A stretch of 64,000 nucleotides of DNA from Desulfosarcina widdelii (lineage in GTDB: Bacteria > Desulfobacterota > Desulfobacteria > Desulfobacterales > Desulfosarcinaceae): contig NZ_AP021875.1 of NCBI RefSeq assembly GCF_009688965.1, positions 1,240,001 through 1,304,000 on the forward strand, in the 5' to 3' direction. Under the pieces are notes generated by a model. That model searched no databases. It was not told the DNA's origin and saw only the letters and a program-made list of their open reading frames with translations. A program made the translations under genes and the position numbers. Below, in pieces: positions 1 through 8,538 of the stretch (position 1 is the stretch's first letter; every line of letters starts with the position of its first letter).

Positions 1-338
1 AATGCGGCCCACAGGGCCTGCTTCATACCAGACTTGCGGCAGACGGCCATCAGGGAATGAAGCTGGTTTTCGGTAATGCCGGAGACGATCACGGCGCGTG
101 AAAGCCTTGAATCGCGGCCGCTGCCGGTGCCATCGGAAAGCTGGAGCAAAGTGGACAGGGTTTCACCGGCATTCTCGTGATTGGCCCAGACAACTGGGGT
201 TTTTGCAAGGCCGGCCATTTCGAGCACAGCGGCGAATTTGGACTGGGCCTCAGCGGGAAACCCGCACAGCAGCAGCTTTTCGGGGCCGTACATGGGCGTG
301 TCGGATCTTTGGACTTTTTCGAAGGTACCGTCGGTCAT
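1..338 (-). CDS. DUF3783 domain protein (3' end beyond window)
   Basis: The reverse strand reads an open frame from an ATG at 338 to the window edge, about 112 residues, so the C-terminus is missing. The start was chosen because GGAG lies six bases upstream; an in-frame ATG at 350 is less well placed. The N-terminal part (PEKLLLCGFP) looks like a small alpha/beta nucleotide-like fold. The segment near the edge (ENQLHSLMAVCRKSGMKQ) matches the DUF3783 signature as I know it. The family has no established function. It lies upstream of no visible partner; the next gene on the same strand is the cysteine-rich protein at 383-769. Confidence 0.6.
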   Translation of the reverse strand, partial: MTDGTFEKVQRSDTPMYGPEKLLLCGFPAEAQSKFAAVLEMAGLAKTPVVWANHENAGETLSTLLQLSDGTGSGRDSRLSRAVIVSGITENQLHSLMAVCRKSGMKQALWAA

Positions 339-382
339 CTCAGTCTCCATTACCAGAAGAGGAAAGTATCGATAAAGATGCG

Positions 383-769
383 TCAGAAAGGCCGAACTTT
401 GGGCCATCGGGCGACAATCTGTAAAAGTTCTCGGATAAAGGCGCAGCTGCATTTCTGCGGACAGGGCGTAAAATCCGTTTTATTCAGGCAATATCCGGGG
501 CAGTCGTCATTACCGTGACGATTGCTCTCGTATCTCGGCCCATCATAGAGATGTTCGAACTGTCCGACAACACATGCCAATGTCGTTCCACAGCGGTGGT
601 TGAACAGTAGCAGGCCGTTGGTCAGTTCATCGAAAGTGGGCATGTATCCAACCAGTTCGACAGTCGGATCCCGCATAAACGCATATACGGTTTCCCATCG
701 GGTCTGGCAATTATTGCAGTTTTGAAATTCGGGGCGAAGACTGGCGCTGGCGGTAGCACTTGCGGTCAT
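383..769 (-). CDS. conserved nine-cysteine protein, unknown function
   Basis: A 128-residue soluble protein with cysteines at 18, 21, 60, 66, 90, 94, 103, 107 and 109, including a CxxC pair near the N-terminus and a dense C-terminal group (CPGYC, then CPQKCSC). Such spacing suggests a bound metal or Fe-S cluster, or disulfides; no catalytic motif is seen and no signal peptide. I recall similar short proteins in sulfate reducers but no assigned role. ATG at 769 has GGAG 11 bases upstream. It is followed on the same strand by the DUF3783 gene with about 45 bases between them, so the two may share a transcript. Confidence 0.6.
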   Translation of the reverse strand: MTASATASASLRPEFQNCNNCQTRWETVYAFMRDPTVELVGYMPTFDELTNGLLLFNHRCGTTLACVVGQFEHLYDGPRYESNRHGNDDCPGYCLNKTDFTPCPQKCSCAFIRELLQIVARWPKVRPF

Positions 770-958
770 GAATCAGCATTCTCCGGTTCAGGTCAACATC
801 GTGCATACTACATACGATAATTTGGTAAATGACGCAATCCGTCGAAACCACAACAAACCCTTTAAAAAGCACAACCGGACAAGCAAGAGGCCCAAAAAGA
901 AGGGCCCTAAACCCATGGACATCGAGCGACGCCGGGGAATCTGACTTTGCTTCCTGTT

Positions 959-1660
959 TCAGACCCCTTGGCATCCTGTCATACGGGCATGCTTGCGGGT
1001 GCCTGGATATTGGCGGCAGATGGCGGGTCGAACGTCGTGGATCGTGCAGATATATCTGTTCGGGACGTCACCGCGTTTCAACCAGGGGCAGGTTTCCGCA
1101 TACCGATTGGTTCCGGGAACCATCCAGATCCGGCAGGCCGTAACCAAGCCGTCCTGCTTAGTCGTACCTACCCATTTGAGGATATCGGTGCGCCCCAATT
1201 CAACCCAACGCCGGTAGTCGGCTACGGTGCAACCGTCCTTGTAGGCCAGTTTTCGGCAGCAGCGGCCGCACTGGAGGCAGATAAAATCGTCCATCCCGGT
1301 TTGGATCCATAAGCCCGGCAAAGATCGACCTTCCTTGCTCCGACCAGGCTTCACAGGGGTCTGGAATACCCGGGCGCATATTTTGGCCATCTGCTCCGGA
1401 AGTGGAAGCTGCCGGTCAAGCTGCTTGAGGATGAATTCACCAAGTCGGTCGACAGGCAGTGGCAACGGTTTTTTCAGACTGGATGATTTTAACCAGACCC
1501 TTTGACGATTTGGCTCTTGTATCAGATAGGCGTCATCGCCAAAAACCAGTGGGACCAGGGAGGCCAGAAGTTTCAGTTGATCGGGGTACTGGGAAAAGTC
1601 ACTGGCAATGGCGGCCACAGCCTCGTCAAGCGTAAGGAAAAGTTTCTCCCTATAGGGCAT
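959..1660 (-). CDS. YkgJ family cysteine cluster protein
   Basis: A 233-residue protein. The second half carries the zinc/iron-chelating YkgJ pattern: CxxCxxCC at residues 128-135, then Cys144, Cys191, Cys205, Cys215 and Cys230, with RPAICRQYPG typical of the family. The first ~110 residues form a helical extension that I do not recognise. The family is thought to bind a metal or Fe-S cluster through these cysteines; no reaction is known for this member. There is no signal peptide, so it is probably cytoplasmic. It is divergent from the Ehr-like operon, and the shared 294-base spacer must hold both promoters. Confidence 0.75.
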   Translation of the reverse strand: MPYREKLFLTLDEAVAAIASDFSQYPDQLKLLASLVPLVFGDDAYLIQEPNRQRVWLKSSSLKKPLPLPVDRLGEFILKQLDRQLPLPEQMAKICARVFQTPVKPGRSKEGRSLPGLWIQTGMDDFICLQCGRCCRKLAYKDGCTVADYRRWVELGRTDILKWVGTTKQDGLVTACRIWMVPGTNRYAETCPWLKRGDVPNRYICTIHDVRPAICRQYPGTRKHARMTGCQGV

Positions 1661-1954
1661 CTTTAATTAACCTTGGCTTGTTACACATGGGGGACATTCC
1701 TTTCATACTCCGACGAATCCGTTCAAATCAAGGCTCTTGCATTGTAACCGCAAAAAGCGTCACCGTTTTTTTTAAATCCGATGTTGACTTGAAGGTCGTT
1801 TTTGAAATAGGTTCCTTGAAATTATTTTCCGACGTTTCACCTTCGCAACACCAATCCCCTAATTTTGCATATAAAATCTTGATTTCCGGCAATCGGGCAC
1901 TGTGATCGGCAGACAATAACGCCTGGAGTCAGAGCAGGAGGGTCTAAAGGGCAA
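1661..1954. other. divergent intergenic spacer before the hydrogenase-like operon
   Basis: No gene-like frame is seen in these 294 bases. The stretch around 1770-1880 is AT-rich (runs of T, then GCATATAAAATC near 1867), the likeliest place for the operon promoter. I could not fix a convincing -35/-10 pair or a sigma-54 site. Just before the first operon gene, GCAGGAGGG at about 1936-1943 is a good ribosome binding site. Confidence 0.4.
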
Positions 1955-3910
1955 ATGAATCTATTTTTTCTTTCGATCTGGGTCATCGGCTCCGGCGGAG
2001 TTCTCGCTCTTTTGCTGTCCGGAAAATTCAGCGCCATGAAAACGGTGGCCGCCCTTGTGATCGGCGCAGGCTGCTGTACGGGTATGCTCGATGCCCTGTC
2101 CAGACTCATGCAGGAAGGATCAGTCCAAGCATCTTTTGCTTATCTCAACACGCTCTCATTGGAGTTTCGGATCGACGGGCTGGCAGCGTTTTTCCTGCTT
2201 GCCATCTTTGCCATCAGCATGCTGGCCGCCCTGTACAGTTTCCACTACATGACCGAATCCGGCAAACCGTTGCGTACGGCGGCCAATTATCTCTTTTTCA
2301 GCCTGCTGATCGTTTCCATGGCCCTGGTCGTAACGGCCGCCAACATGATCACGTTTTTGCTGGCCTGGGAAATCATGTCCCTCTCCTCTTTTTTCCTGGT
2401 GATCCATGACTATCAGACCGCGGAAAACAGAAAAGCCGGTTATCTTTATTTTGTCTTCTCCCATGTGGGCGCCATGTTCATCTTTGCCGCATTCGGGGTC
2501 ATTTACAGCCAGACCGGCAGCTTCGGATTCGATGCCGCCGGACTCTCTCCCGCATTGAAAGTCTTGGCCTTCGTTTTCGCTTTCATCGGCTTCGGTTCCA
2601 AGGCCGGCGTATTTCCGTTTCATGTCTGGCTGCCCCACGCCCACCCGGCGGCGCCCTCCCACATTTCCGCCGTCATGTCGGGGGTCATGATCAAAACCGG
2701 CATTTACGGCATCTTGCGAATGTACATGTTCCTCGACCTGCACGCGCCGTCGGTGGGTATCATGGTCCTTGGTTTCGGCATGGTCTCGGGGATCCTGGGG
2801 GTGGTTTACGCACTGGGACAGCACGATCTCAAACGACTTTTAGCCTACCACAGCGTTGAAAACATCGGCATCATTCTCATCGGCATCGGCATCGGCATCA
2901 TCGGCGTGGAGGCCGAAAACCCGATCATGGCCGTGCTGGGATTTGCCGGCGGGCTGATGCACGTGCTCAACCATGCGATATTCAAATCGCTGCTGTTCAT
3001 GGGCGCGGGCGTGGTGCTTCACCAAACCGGTACCCGTACCATCGACGCGCTGGGCGGCCTGATGAAAAACATGAAAATTACAGGCATCACCTTTCTGATC
3101 GGTTCGCTGGCCATCTCCGGGCTGCCCCCGCTGAACGGATTCGTCAGCGAATTTTTCATTTACATGGGCAGTTTCCGTGGCATTTCGTCACAAACGCTTG
3201 TCTTCGTTCCCAGCCTGCTGGCCGTCGTCAGCCTGGCCATTATCGGCGGTCTTGCCCTGGCCTGTTTTACCAAAGTCGTTGGCGTTGTTTTTCAGGGCGA
3301 ACCGCGAAGCCCGGCCGCTAAAGACGTTGCCGAAAAAGGGCCGGCCATGCTGGTACCCATGGTCCTTCTGGCCGGCGCCTGCGCGGTCATCGGCATCTAT
3401 CCCGGCGCGTTCATGTTCATGGTATTAAAGGCGGTGGCGGCCTTAGGGCTGGATTATGGCAGGATTCCCATGGAACCTTTTGCCAGCATGTCGGCCCATA
3501 TCACCCTGGGCGCGACGATTTTTCTTGCAGTCCTGCTGGGCATTGTGGCCCTGCGCCGATTCTTCTACCAGGGCAAATCCGTCACCCGCAGCGGCACGTG
3601 GGGCTGCGGCTTCACTCGGCCAACGACGCGGATGCAATACACGGGAACCTCCTACGCCGCATCGATCCTGGAATTTTTCAAGCCGGCGGCGCCCCTTGAA
3701 GAAAGCCACCCGCCGGTAAGCGGCCTTTTTCCAAAAGGAACCCACTACCACAGCCACATCCACGATATCGTCGAAAAAAGTCTGGACCCGCTTATTGTGC
3801 GCCCGGTCGGTTGGCTGTTCGACCGGCTGCGCTGGATGCAGCACGGAGACATTCACCTGTATATCGGCTACATCCTGCTGGCCATCGTGGTGCTGCTGTT
3901 TTTCATTTAA
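1955..3910 (+). CDS. HyfB/NuoL-M-like ion-pumping membrane subunit
   Basis: 651 residues, almost wholly membrane helices, of the proton-conducting antiporter family (complex I NuoL/M/N, formate hydrogenlyase HyfB/HycC). The residues needed for pumping are present: the Glu in LLAWEIMSLSSFF and the Lys in GFGSKAGVFPFHVWLPHAHP. The length and the C-terminal extension after about residue 530 (ending with a last helix) fit HyfB better than NuoM. It opens a six-gene plus-strand operon. By homology it moves H+ or Na+ across the cytoplasmic membrane, driven by the peripheral redox arm encoded downstream. A GGAGG-type site precedes the ATG. Confidence 0.85.
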   Translation: MNLFFLSIWVIGSGGVLALLLSGKFSAMKTVAALVIGAGCCTGMLDALSRLMQEGSVQASFAYLNTLSLEFRIDGLAAFFLLAIFAISMLAALYSFHYMTESGKPLRTAANYLFFSLLIVSMALVVTAANMITFLLAWEIMSLSSFFLVIHDYQTAENRKAGYLYFVFSHVGAMFIFAAFGVIYSQTGSFGFDAAGLSPALKVLAFVFAFIGFGSKAGVFPFHVWLPHAHPAAPSHISAVMSGVMIKTGIYGILRMYMFLDLHAPSVGIMVLGFGMVSGILGVVYALGQHDLKRLLAYHSVENIGIILIGIGIGIIGVEAENPIMAVLGFAGGLMHVLNHAIFKSLLFMGAGVVLHQTGTRTIDALGGLMKNMKITGITFLIGSLAISGLPPLNGFVSEFFIYMGSFRGISSQTLVFVPSLLAVVSLAIIGGLALACFTKVVGVVFQGEPRSPAAKDVAEKGPAMLVPMVLLAGACAVIGIYPGAFMFMVLKAVAALGLDYGRIPMEPFASMSAHITLGATIFLAVLLGIVALRRFFYQGKSVTRSGTWGCGFTRPTTRMQYTGTSYAASILEFFKPAAPLEESHPPVSGLFPKGTHYHSHIHDIVEKSLDPLIVRPVGWLFDRLRWMQHGDIHLYIGYILLAIVVLLFFI

Positions 3911-3988
3911 CGGTTAAATATGAATTGGTTACACCCCTGGAGAAAAGCGTAGCATAATGGTACCTTTCAAATCTTACGGAAAACGCTT

Positions 3989-4909
3989 ATGATCGAATCT
4001 ATCCTCTTGTGGGTCTTTGCTCTGCTGACGGCGCCCCTGTTTGCCGGCGTCATTTTCAAGGTAAAAGCGTTCTTCGGCGGGCGCAAAGGCTCGCCGCTGC
4101 TCATCAACTATTACACGCTGATCAAGCTGTTTAAAAAAGGCTCGGTGTACAGCACCAGCACCACCTTCATTTTCAAAATGGGGCCCCTGGTGTCCCTGGC
4201 CGCCGCCGCCGTGGCCCTGCTCTTTCTGCCCCTGGCCGGCCATGCCCCGGTGATTTCCTTTCACGGCGATGTCATTTTCGTTCTTTATCTGCTGGGGCTG
4301 GCCCGCTTTTTCACCATCGCCGCGGCTATGGATACCGCTTCACCCTTCGAAGGCATGGGCGCCGCCCGGGAGGCCTACTTTCCCATCATCTGCGAAGCCA
4401 GCATGTTCATGATCCTGATCCTGTTTTACCGGCTCACCGGCGACCTGAACCTGGCCGCTTATTTTTCCGTGGCCCAGCCCTTCGGTTTCTGGCAGGCGGC
4501 CGGCTCGTCCATGCTTTTCGTGGTCATCGCCTTTTTCATCATTCTTTTAACGGAAAACGCCCGCGTACCGGTAGACGATCCGGCCACCCATCTGGAGCTG
4601 ACCATGATCCACGAAGTCATGGTGCTGGATCACAGCGGTCCGGATTTCGGCCTGATCGAAATGGGAGCCTTTCTCAAAATGTTCTTTTACGCGTCAATCG
4701 TCTCCCGACTGATTTTCCCCTTTGAACTGGGCAGCCCGATTCTTAATCTGGCCCTTTTCTCCATGGGGGTCCTGCTGGTTTATGTGGCCGTCGGCATCGT
4801 GGAATCGATCATGGCGCGCTACCGCATGGACCGGGTGCCGAAATTCGTGCTCACCTCTTTTGCACTGGCCTTTTTTGCAACCGTCATCACCCTGGAGTTT
4901 TTAAAATGA
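3989..4909 (+). CDS. HyfC/NuoH-like membrane subunit
   Basis: 306 residues with about eight membrane helices, of the NuoH/HycD/HyfC family that joins the redox arm to the pumping arm. The loop PFEGMGAAREAYFPIICEAS carries the acidic residues typical of this subunit, and VPVDDPATHLELTMIHEVM is a strong family match for the hydrogenase-type branch. The ribosome site is weak. A 10-codon frame starting at 3957 ends on the TGA that overlaps this ATG, so translation may be coupled, though that is only a suggestion. The gene overlaps the next one by four bases. Confidence 0.85.
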   Translation: MIESILLWVFALLTAPLFAGVIFKVKAFFGGRKGSPLLINYYTLIKLFKKGSVYSTSTTFIFKMGPLVSLAAAAVALLFLPLAGHAPVISFHGDVIFVLYLLGLARFFTIAAAMDTASPFEGMGAAREAYFPIICEASMFMILILFYRLTGDLNLAAYFSVAQPFGFWQAAGSSMLFVVIAFFIILLTENARVPVDDPATHLELTMIHEVMVLDHSGPDFGLIEMGAFLKMFFYASIVSRLIFPFELGSPILNLALFSMGVLLVYVAVGIVESIMARYRMDRVPKFVLTSFALAFFATVITLEFLK

Positions 4910-5547
4910 ATCTACCGGTCGATACGATTTTATCCCTGGCCCTGTTGTCGATCCTTTTCTCGTTCGGCTCCAGTCGGCTGCCGGGCCTGATCAAGGTGCT
5001 GGCATTCCAGGGTGTGGTGGTCTGCATCGTTCCGCTGTTCATCGATCATGAGATGACCACCGGCGGCATTGTCTTTACCATTGCAACCCTGGCCATTCGG
5101 GGCATCGTCATCCCCGGCTGCATCTTTCTGGCCATCAAAAAAGTCGCCATCGGCCGTGAGGTGGAGCCCATCGTCGGCTACCATGCCTCCATGTTCGCCG
5201 GTCTGCTGCTCATTGTCGGAGCCACCTTTGCCAGCCACCGCTTCGAGGTCGCCTCAGCCGGCGTTTCCATCCTGCTGCTGCCGACGGCCATCTCCCTTCT
5301 GGGAGCGGGCATGTTCCTGCTGATGGCCCGCCGCAACGCCATTGCCATGGTACTGGGCTATATCATGATGGAAAACGGCATCTACCTGGTGGGTACCACT
5401 TTTTCGGTGCGGGCGCGACACATCGTGGAGTTCGGCATTTTGCTGGATGTCCTGGCCGGCGTGATGATCATGGCCGTCATCCTGCAAAACATCAAACAGA
5501 CATTCGATGACGTGGATACGGCACGATTGCGAACCTTAAAGGAATAG
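4906..5547 (+). CDS. HyfE-like membrane subunit
   Basis: 213 residues, about seven membrane helices, matching HyfE of formate hydrogenlyase-2-like complexes (a NuoK-related subunit with extra helices). The NuoK-like part is in the second half (MARRNAIAMVLGYIMMENGIYL, then the acidic FGILLDVLAGVMIM). It begins inside the end of the preceding gene (ATGA overlap), which is tight translational coupling and supports a fixed subunit ratio. No cofactor site is expected or seen. Confidence 0.8.
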   Translation: MNLPVDTILSLALLSILFSFGSSRLPGLIKVLAFQGVVVCIVPLFIDHEMTTGGIVFTIATLAIRGIVIPGCIFLAIKKVAIGREVEPIVGYHASMFAGLLLIVGATFASHRFEVASAGVSILLLPTAISLLGAGMFLLMARRNAIAMVLGYIMMENGIYLVGTTFSVRARHIVEFGILLDVLAGVMIMAVILQNIKQTFDDVDTARLRTLKE

Positions 5548-5558
5548 GTGATCATTTG

Positions 5559-6980
5559 ATGCTCGAAATCGTTTTTCTGATACCGTTTGTTACCGGAGCG
5601 GCCGCCTTCTTTCTTCCCGCTGCCATCGGGCGGTATTTACTGGTGCTCACCGGGGCCGCCCACCTGCTTTTCTCCGTGTTTGTCTGGTCCGGCAATCCGG
5701 CGCCCCTGCTTCCCGAATATTTTGCGGTGACGCCCGAAGGCCTTTTGTCCCTGCTGGTGATCTCGCTGCTCTTTTTCCTGATTTCGATTTACACCATCGG
5801 CTACCTCAAAGCCTCCGACATCCAGAGGGAAACCGTCTTCATTGGCTCCATGCTATTGTTTTTGTCCACCATGACCATGGTGACCCTGTCCGACCATATC
5901 ATGGTGATGTGGATCGCCATCGAGGCCACCACTCTGGCCAGCGCGCCCCTGATCTATACCCATCGTTCGGCCGCCTCGCTGGAGGCCACCTGGAAATATG
6001 TGCTGATCTGCTCGGTTGGCATTGCCATGGCGCTGTTGGGTTCGGTGCTGATCACCGTGGCCATGGACGTGGGCAAGGTGGACGCCCCCGTCTCCTTTTC
6101 AGGTTTGACGGAAGTGGCCCGGCGCCTGGATCCCTCGTGGCTCAAGGCCGGTTTTGTCTTCATTCTGGTCGGGTACGGCACCAAAATGGGTCTGGCCCCC
6201 ATGCATACCTGGCTGCCGGACGCCCACAGTGAGGCCCCCAGCCCGGCCTCGGCCCTGCTCTCCGGCGTACTGCTCAACTGCGCCTACCTGGGGATCTTCA
6301 AAACCAGCAAAATCATGCATGCCGCCGGCCTGTCCGGTTTTTCAGGACCGATCCTGACCATCTTCGGCCTGATCTCGATCATGGCGGCGGCCACCTTCAT
6401 CCTCAAGCAGACCGAATACAAGCGCATGCTGGCCTACTCCAGCATCGAAAACATGGGCATTATCGCCTTCGGAACCGGTATCGGCGGGTTGGGGGCCTAT
6501 GGTGCCATGATCTGTTTGATCCATCACAGCCTGATCAAATCCAGCCTGTTTCTCACCTCGGGCAATATCCTGCTGGGTTTCGGCAGCCGGCTGATCGCCC
6601 AGACCGGCAACCTGGCCCAACGCATGCCCAGGACCTTCGTGGCCTTCTTCGGCGGTTTTGCCGGAATCTCCGGCTTTCCCCCCTTCGGTATCTTTATCGG
6701 CGAGCTGATGATTATCATCGCTGCCTTTCGCACCGGCAACCCGGTATACGCCGGCCTGTTCATCTTCAGCCTGTGCGTGATTTTTGCCGGATTTGCCAAC
6801 AACGTCATGAAAATTTCTTTCGATACGTCGGATGCCGCCATTCGGATCGAAGAATCGGCCAACCTGGTGTGGCCCCAGTATGCCCTGCTGGCTACCTCCC
6901 TGGTACTCTGCTTCTGGATGCCGGATCCCCTGTACCAGACCATCGTTCATGCCGTGACGCCCATCGGCGGAGGATTTTAA
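5559..6980 (+). CDS. HyfF/NuoN-like ion-pumping membrane subunit
   Basis: 473 residues, a second antiporter-like subunit. It keeps the key Glu (MWIAIEATTLASAPL) and Lys (GYGTKMGLAPMHTWLPDAHSEAPS). It is shorter than the first pump subunit and matches HyfF. I place the start at ATG 5559; an in-frame TTG three bases earlier is also possible, and AAAGGAATAGGTG lies just upstream. Its TAA stop shares one base with the ATG of the large redox subunit. Two such pump subunits plus HyfC and HyfE make a minimal membrane arm, so at least two ions per turnover are conceivable by analogy with complex I. Confidence 0.85.
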   Translation: MLEIVFLIPFVTGAAAFFLPAAIGRYLLVLTGAAHLLFSVFVWSGNPAPLLPEYFAVTPEGLLSLLVISLLFFLISIYTIGYLKASDIQRETVFIGSMLLFLSTMTMVTLSDHIMVMWIAIEATTLASAPLIYTHRSAASLEATWKYVLICSVGIAMALLGSVLITVAMDVGKVDAPVSFSGLTEVARRLDPSWLKAGFVFILVGYGTKMGLAPMHTWLPDAHSEAPSPASALLSGVLLNCAYLGIFKTSKIMHAAGLSGFSGPILTIFGLISIMAAATFILKQTEYKRMLAYSSIENMGIIAFGTGIGGLGAYGAMICLIHHSLIKSSLFLTSGNILLGFGSRLIAQTGNLAQRMPRTFVAFFGGFAGISGFPPFGIFIGELMIIIAAFRTGNPVYAGLFIFSLCVIFAGFANNVMKISFDTSDAAIRIEESANLVWPQYALLATSLVLCFWMPDPLYQTIVHAVTPIGGGF

Positions 6981-8488
6981 TGACCATGACGTTCAAACCC
7001 ATTGCCAACGGCGAATCCATCCCCTTTCAAAACATCCCCTGCCTAGCCTTCGACGATTTTGCCGATCAGGCGGTCGACATCGTAGCCGGCGGCGGCAAGG
7101 TGGTCCACTTTTTCGCATTCCAAATGGATGGCAAGGTCCGGTTGCTGGCCGTCCTGCGTACCGACACGCTGCTTGTGGCCGGTTGCGATGCCCCGGAAAC
7201 CTATTCTGCCCTTTCCGCCCGGTGCGAACCGTTTCACATGTTCGAACGGGAAATTGCCGAACAGTACGGCATTCGGCCCGAAGGCCACCCGTGGCTGAAG
7301 ATGGTTCGCTACCACGCCAATTGCCGCGGTGTAGAAGACGTTTTCGGCAACGACTACAACGAAGACATCCCTGGCCGTTACGACTACTACTGCGTATCCG
7401 GAGACGAGATTCACGAAGTGGCCGTGGGGCCGGTGCACGCCGGCGTGATCGAACCGGGCCACTTTCGCTTCAACTGTATCGGCGAGCGGGTGCTGAATCT
7501 GGAAATCCAGTTGGGGTACCAGCATCGCGGGGTCGAGAATCTTTTGCAGACCGCAGCCGTCAACCGCCTGGCGTTCATTGCCGAAAATACCGCCGGGGAC
7601 ACCTCCTTGGGGCACAGCCTCTGCCATGCCCAGGCCATGGAAGCCCTTTCCGGCATCCAGGTCGATCCCGGCGCTAAGATTATCCGCACCATCGGTCTGG
7701 AATTGGAACGCATCGCCAACCACGTTGGGGACCTGGGCGCCTTGAGCGGCGACGTGGCCTTTTTACCCCCGGCCAACTATTGCGGCCGTATGCGCGGCGA
7801 TTTTCTCAACATGAGCCTGCTGCTTTGCGGCAACCGTTTCGGCAAGGGCCTGGTGCGTCCCGGCGGCGTTCGGTTTCCCATGAACGACGAAAACCGCCGG
7901 GACCTGACCGCCCGCATCGGCGAACTCAAACCCCAGGTTCAGCACACCATCGAGCTTCTCTTTTCCACCTCCAGCGTGCGTTCCCGTTTCGAGGGCTGCG
8001 GGGCGGTCAGCCGCAGCGATGCGGAAAAACTGGGACTGGTGGGACCGGCCGGACGCGCCTGCGGCATCGCCTACGATGTGCGGCGCTGCTTTCCGACGGA
8101 ACACTACGATCAACTCGACATTCCGGAAAATGCCGAGCCCACGGGGGATGTCTATGCCCGGGCCAAGGTCAGGGCCGACGAGGTGATTCAGTCCATCGAA
8201 ATCATCGAATCACTGCTGACAGATCCGGTGGAAACCGAAGTGATCGACGTTGCCGATCCGCATCCGGCGCCAGATTCGTTCGTGGTCACTCTCAACGAAG
8301 CCTGGCGCGGGGAGCTGTCCCATTGCATTCTCACCGATGCCGACGGCAGGATCATGCGCTACAAGATCAAGGACCCTTCCTTTCACAACTGGAACGGGCT
8401 GTCCATGTCCTTGAGAGATACGGGCATTTCGGATTTCCCGCTGAATAACAAGAGCTACAACCTCTCCTATTGCGGGTTCGATCTTTAA
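6980..8488 (+). CDS. NuoC-NuoD-type large subunit lacking Ni-Fe ligands (Ehr-like)
   Basis: 502 residues: a NuoC/30-kDa domain (about 1-165, with HMFEREIAEQYGI) fused to a NuoD/hydrogenase-large-subunit domain, the HycE/HyfG arrangement. In real group 4 hydrogenases the first motif is CGIC followed by a His. Here the aligned stretch is A205-G206-D207-T208 with His212 kept, so both cysteines are replaced. The second CxxC near the C-terminus is also missing (last residues FPLNNKSYNLSYCGFDL). No C-terminal processing tail is seen. It therefore cannot hold a Ni-Fe centre in the usual way. The substrate, perhaps a quinone or another redox partner, is unknown. No hydrogenase maturation genes lie nearby. 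Confidence 0.85.
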   Translation: MTMTFKPIANGESIPFQNIPCLAFDDFADQAVDIVAGGGKVVHFFAFQMDGKVRLLAVLRTDTLLVAGCDAPETYSALSARCEPFHMFEREIAEQYGIRPEGHPWLKMVRYHANCRGVEDVFGNDYNEDIPGRYDYYCVSGDEIHEVAVGPVHAGVIEPGHFRFNCIGERVLNLEIQLGYQHRGVENLLQTAAVNRLAFIAENTAGDTSLGHSLCHAQAMEALSGIQVDPGAKIIRTIGLELERIANHVGDLGALSGDVAFLPPANYCGRMRGDFLNMSLLLCGNRFGKGLVRPGGVRFPMNDENRRDLTARIGELKPQVQHTIELLFSTSSVRSRFEGCGAVSRSDAEKLGLVGPAGRACGIAYDVRRCFPTEHYDQLDIPENAEPTGDVYARAKVRADEVIQSIEIIESLLTDPVETEVIDVADPHPAPDSFVVTLNEAWRGELSHCILTDADGRIMRYKIKDPSFHNWNGLSMSLRDTGISDFPLNNKSYNLSYCGFDL

Positions 8489-8538
8489 CGGCAACAATTT
8501 TCTTACGAGAACTTCGATAACGGCAAAGCGAATTCATC

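Noticed and set aside
98..518. Overlapping plus-strand frames at the left edge
   Set aside because: They lie opposite the DUF3783 gene and its leader; none has family features or a ribosome site.
3957..3991. Ten-codon frame ending on the HyfC-like start
   Set aside because: Its ribosome site is too far away (about 14 bases) and it has no known counterpart; mentioned only as possible coupling.
6980..8488. Calling the large subunit a [NiFe] hydrogenase
   Set aside because: Both CxxC ligand pairs are missing and no maturation genes are present, so the name would mislead.
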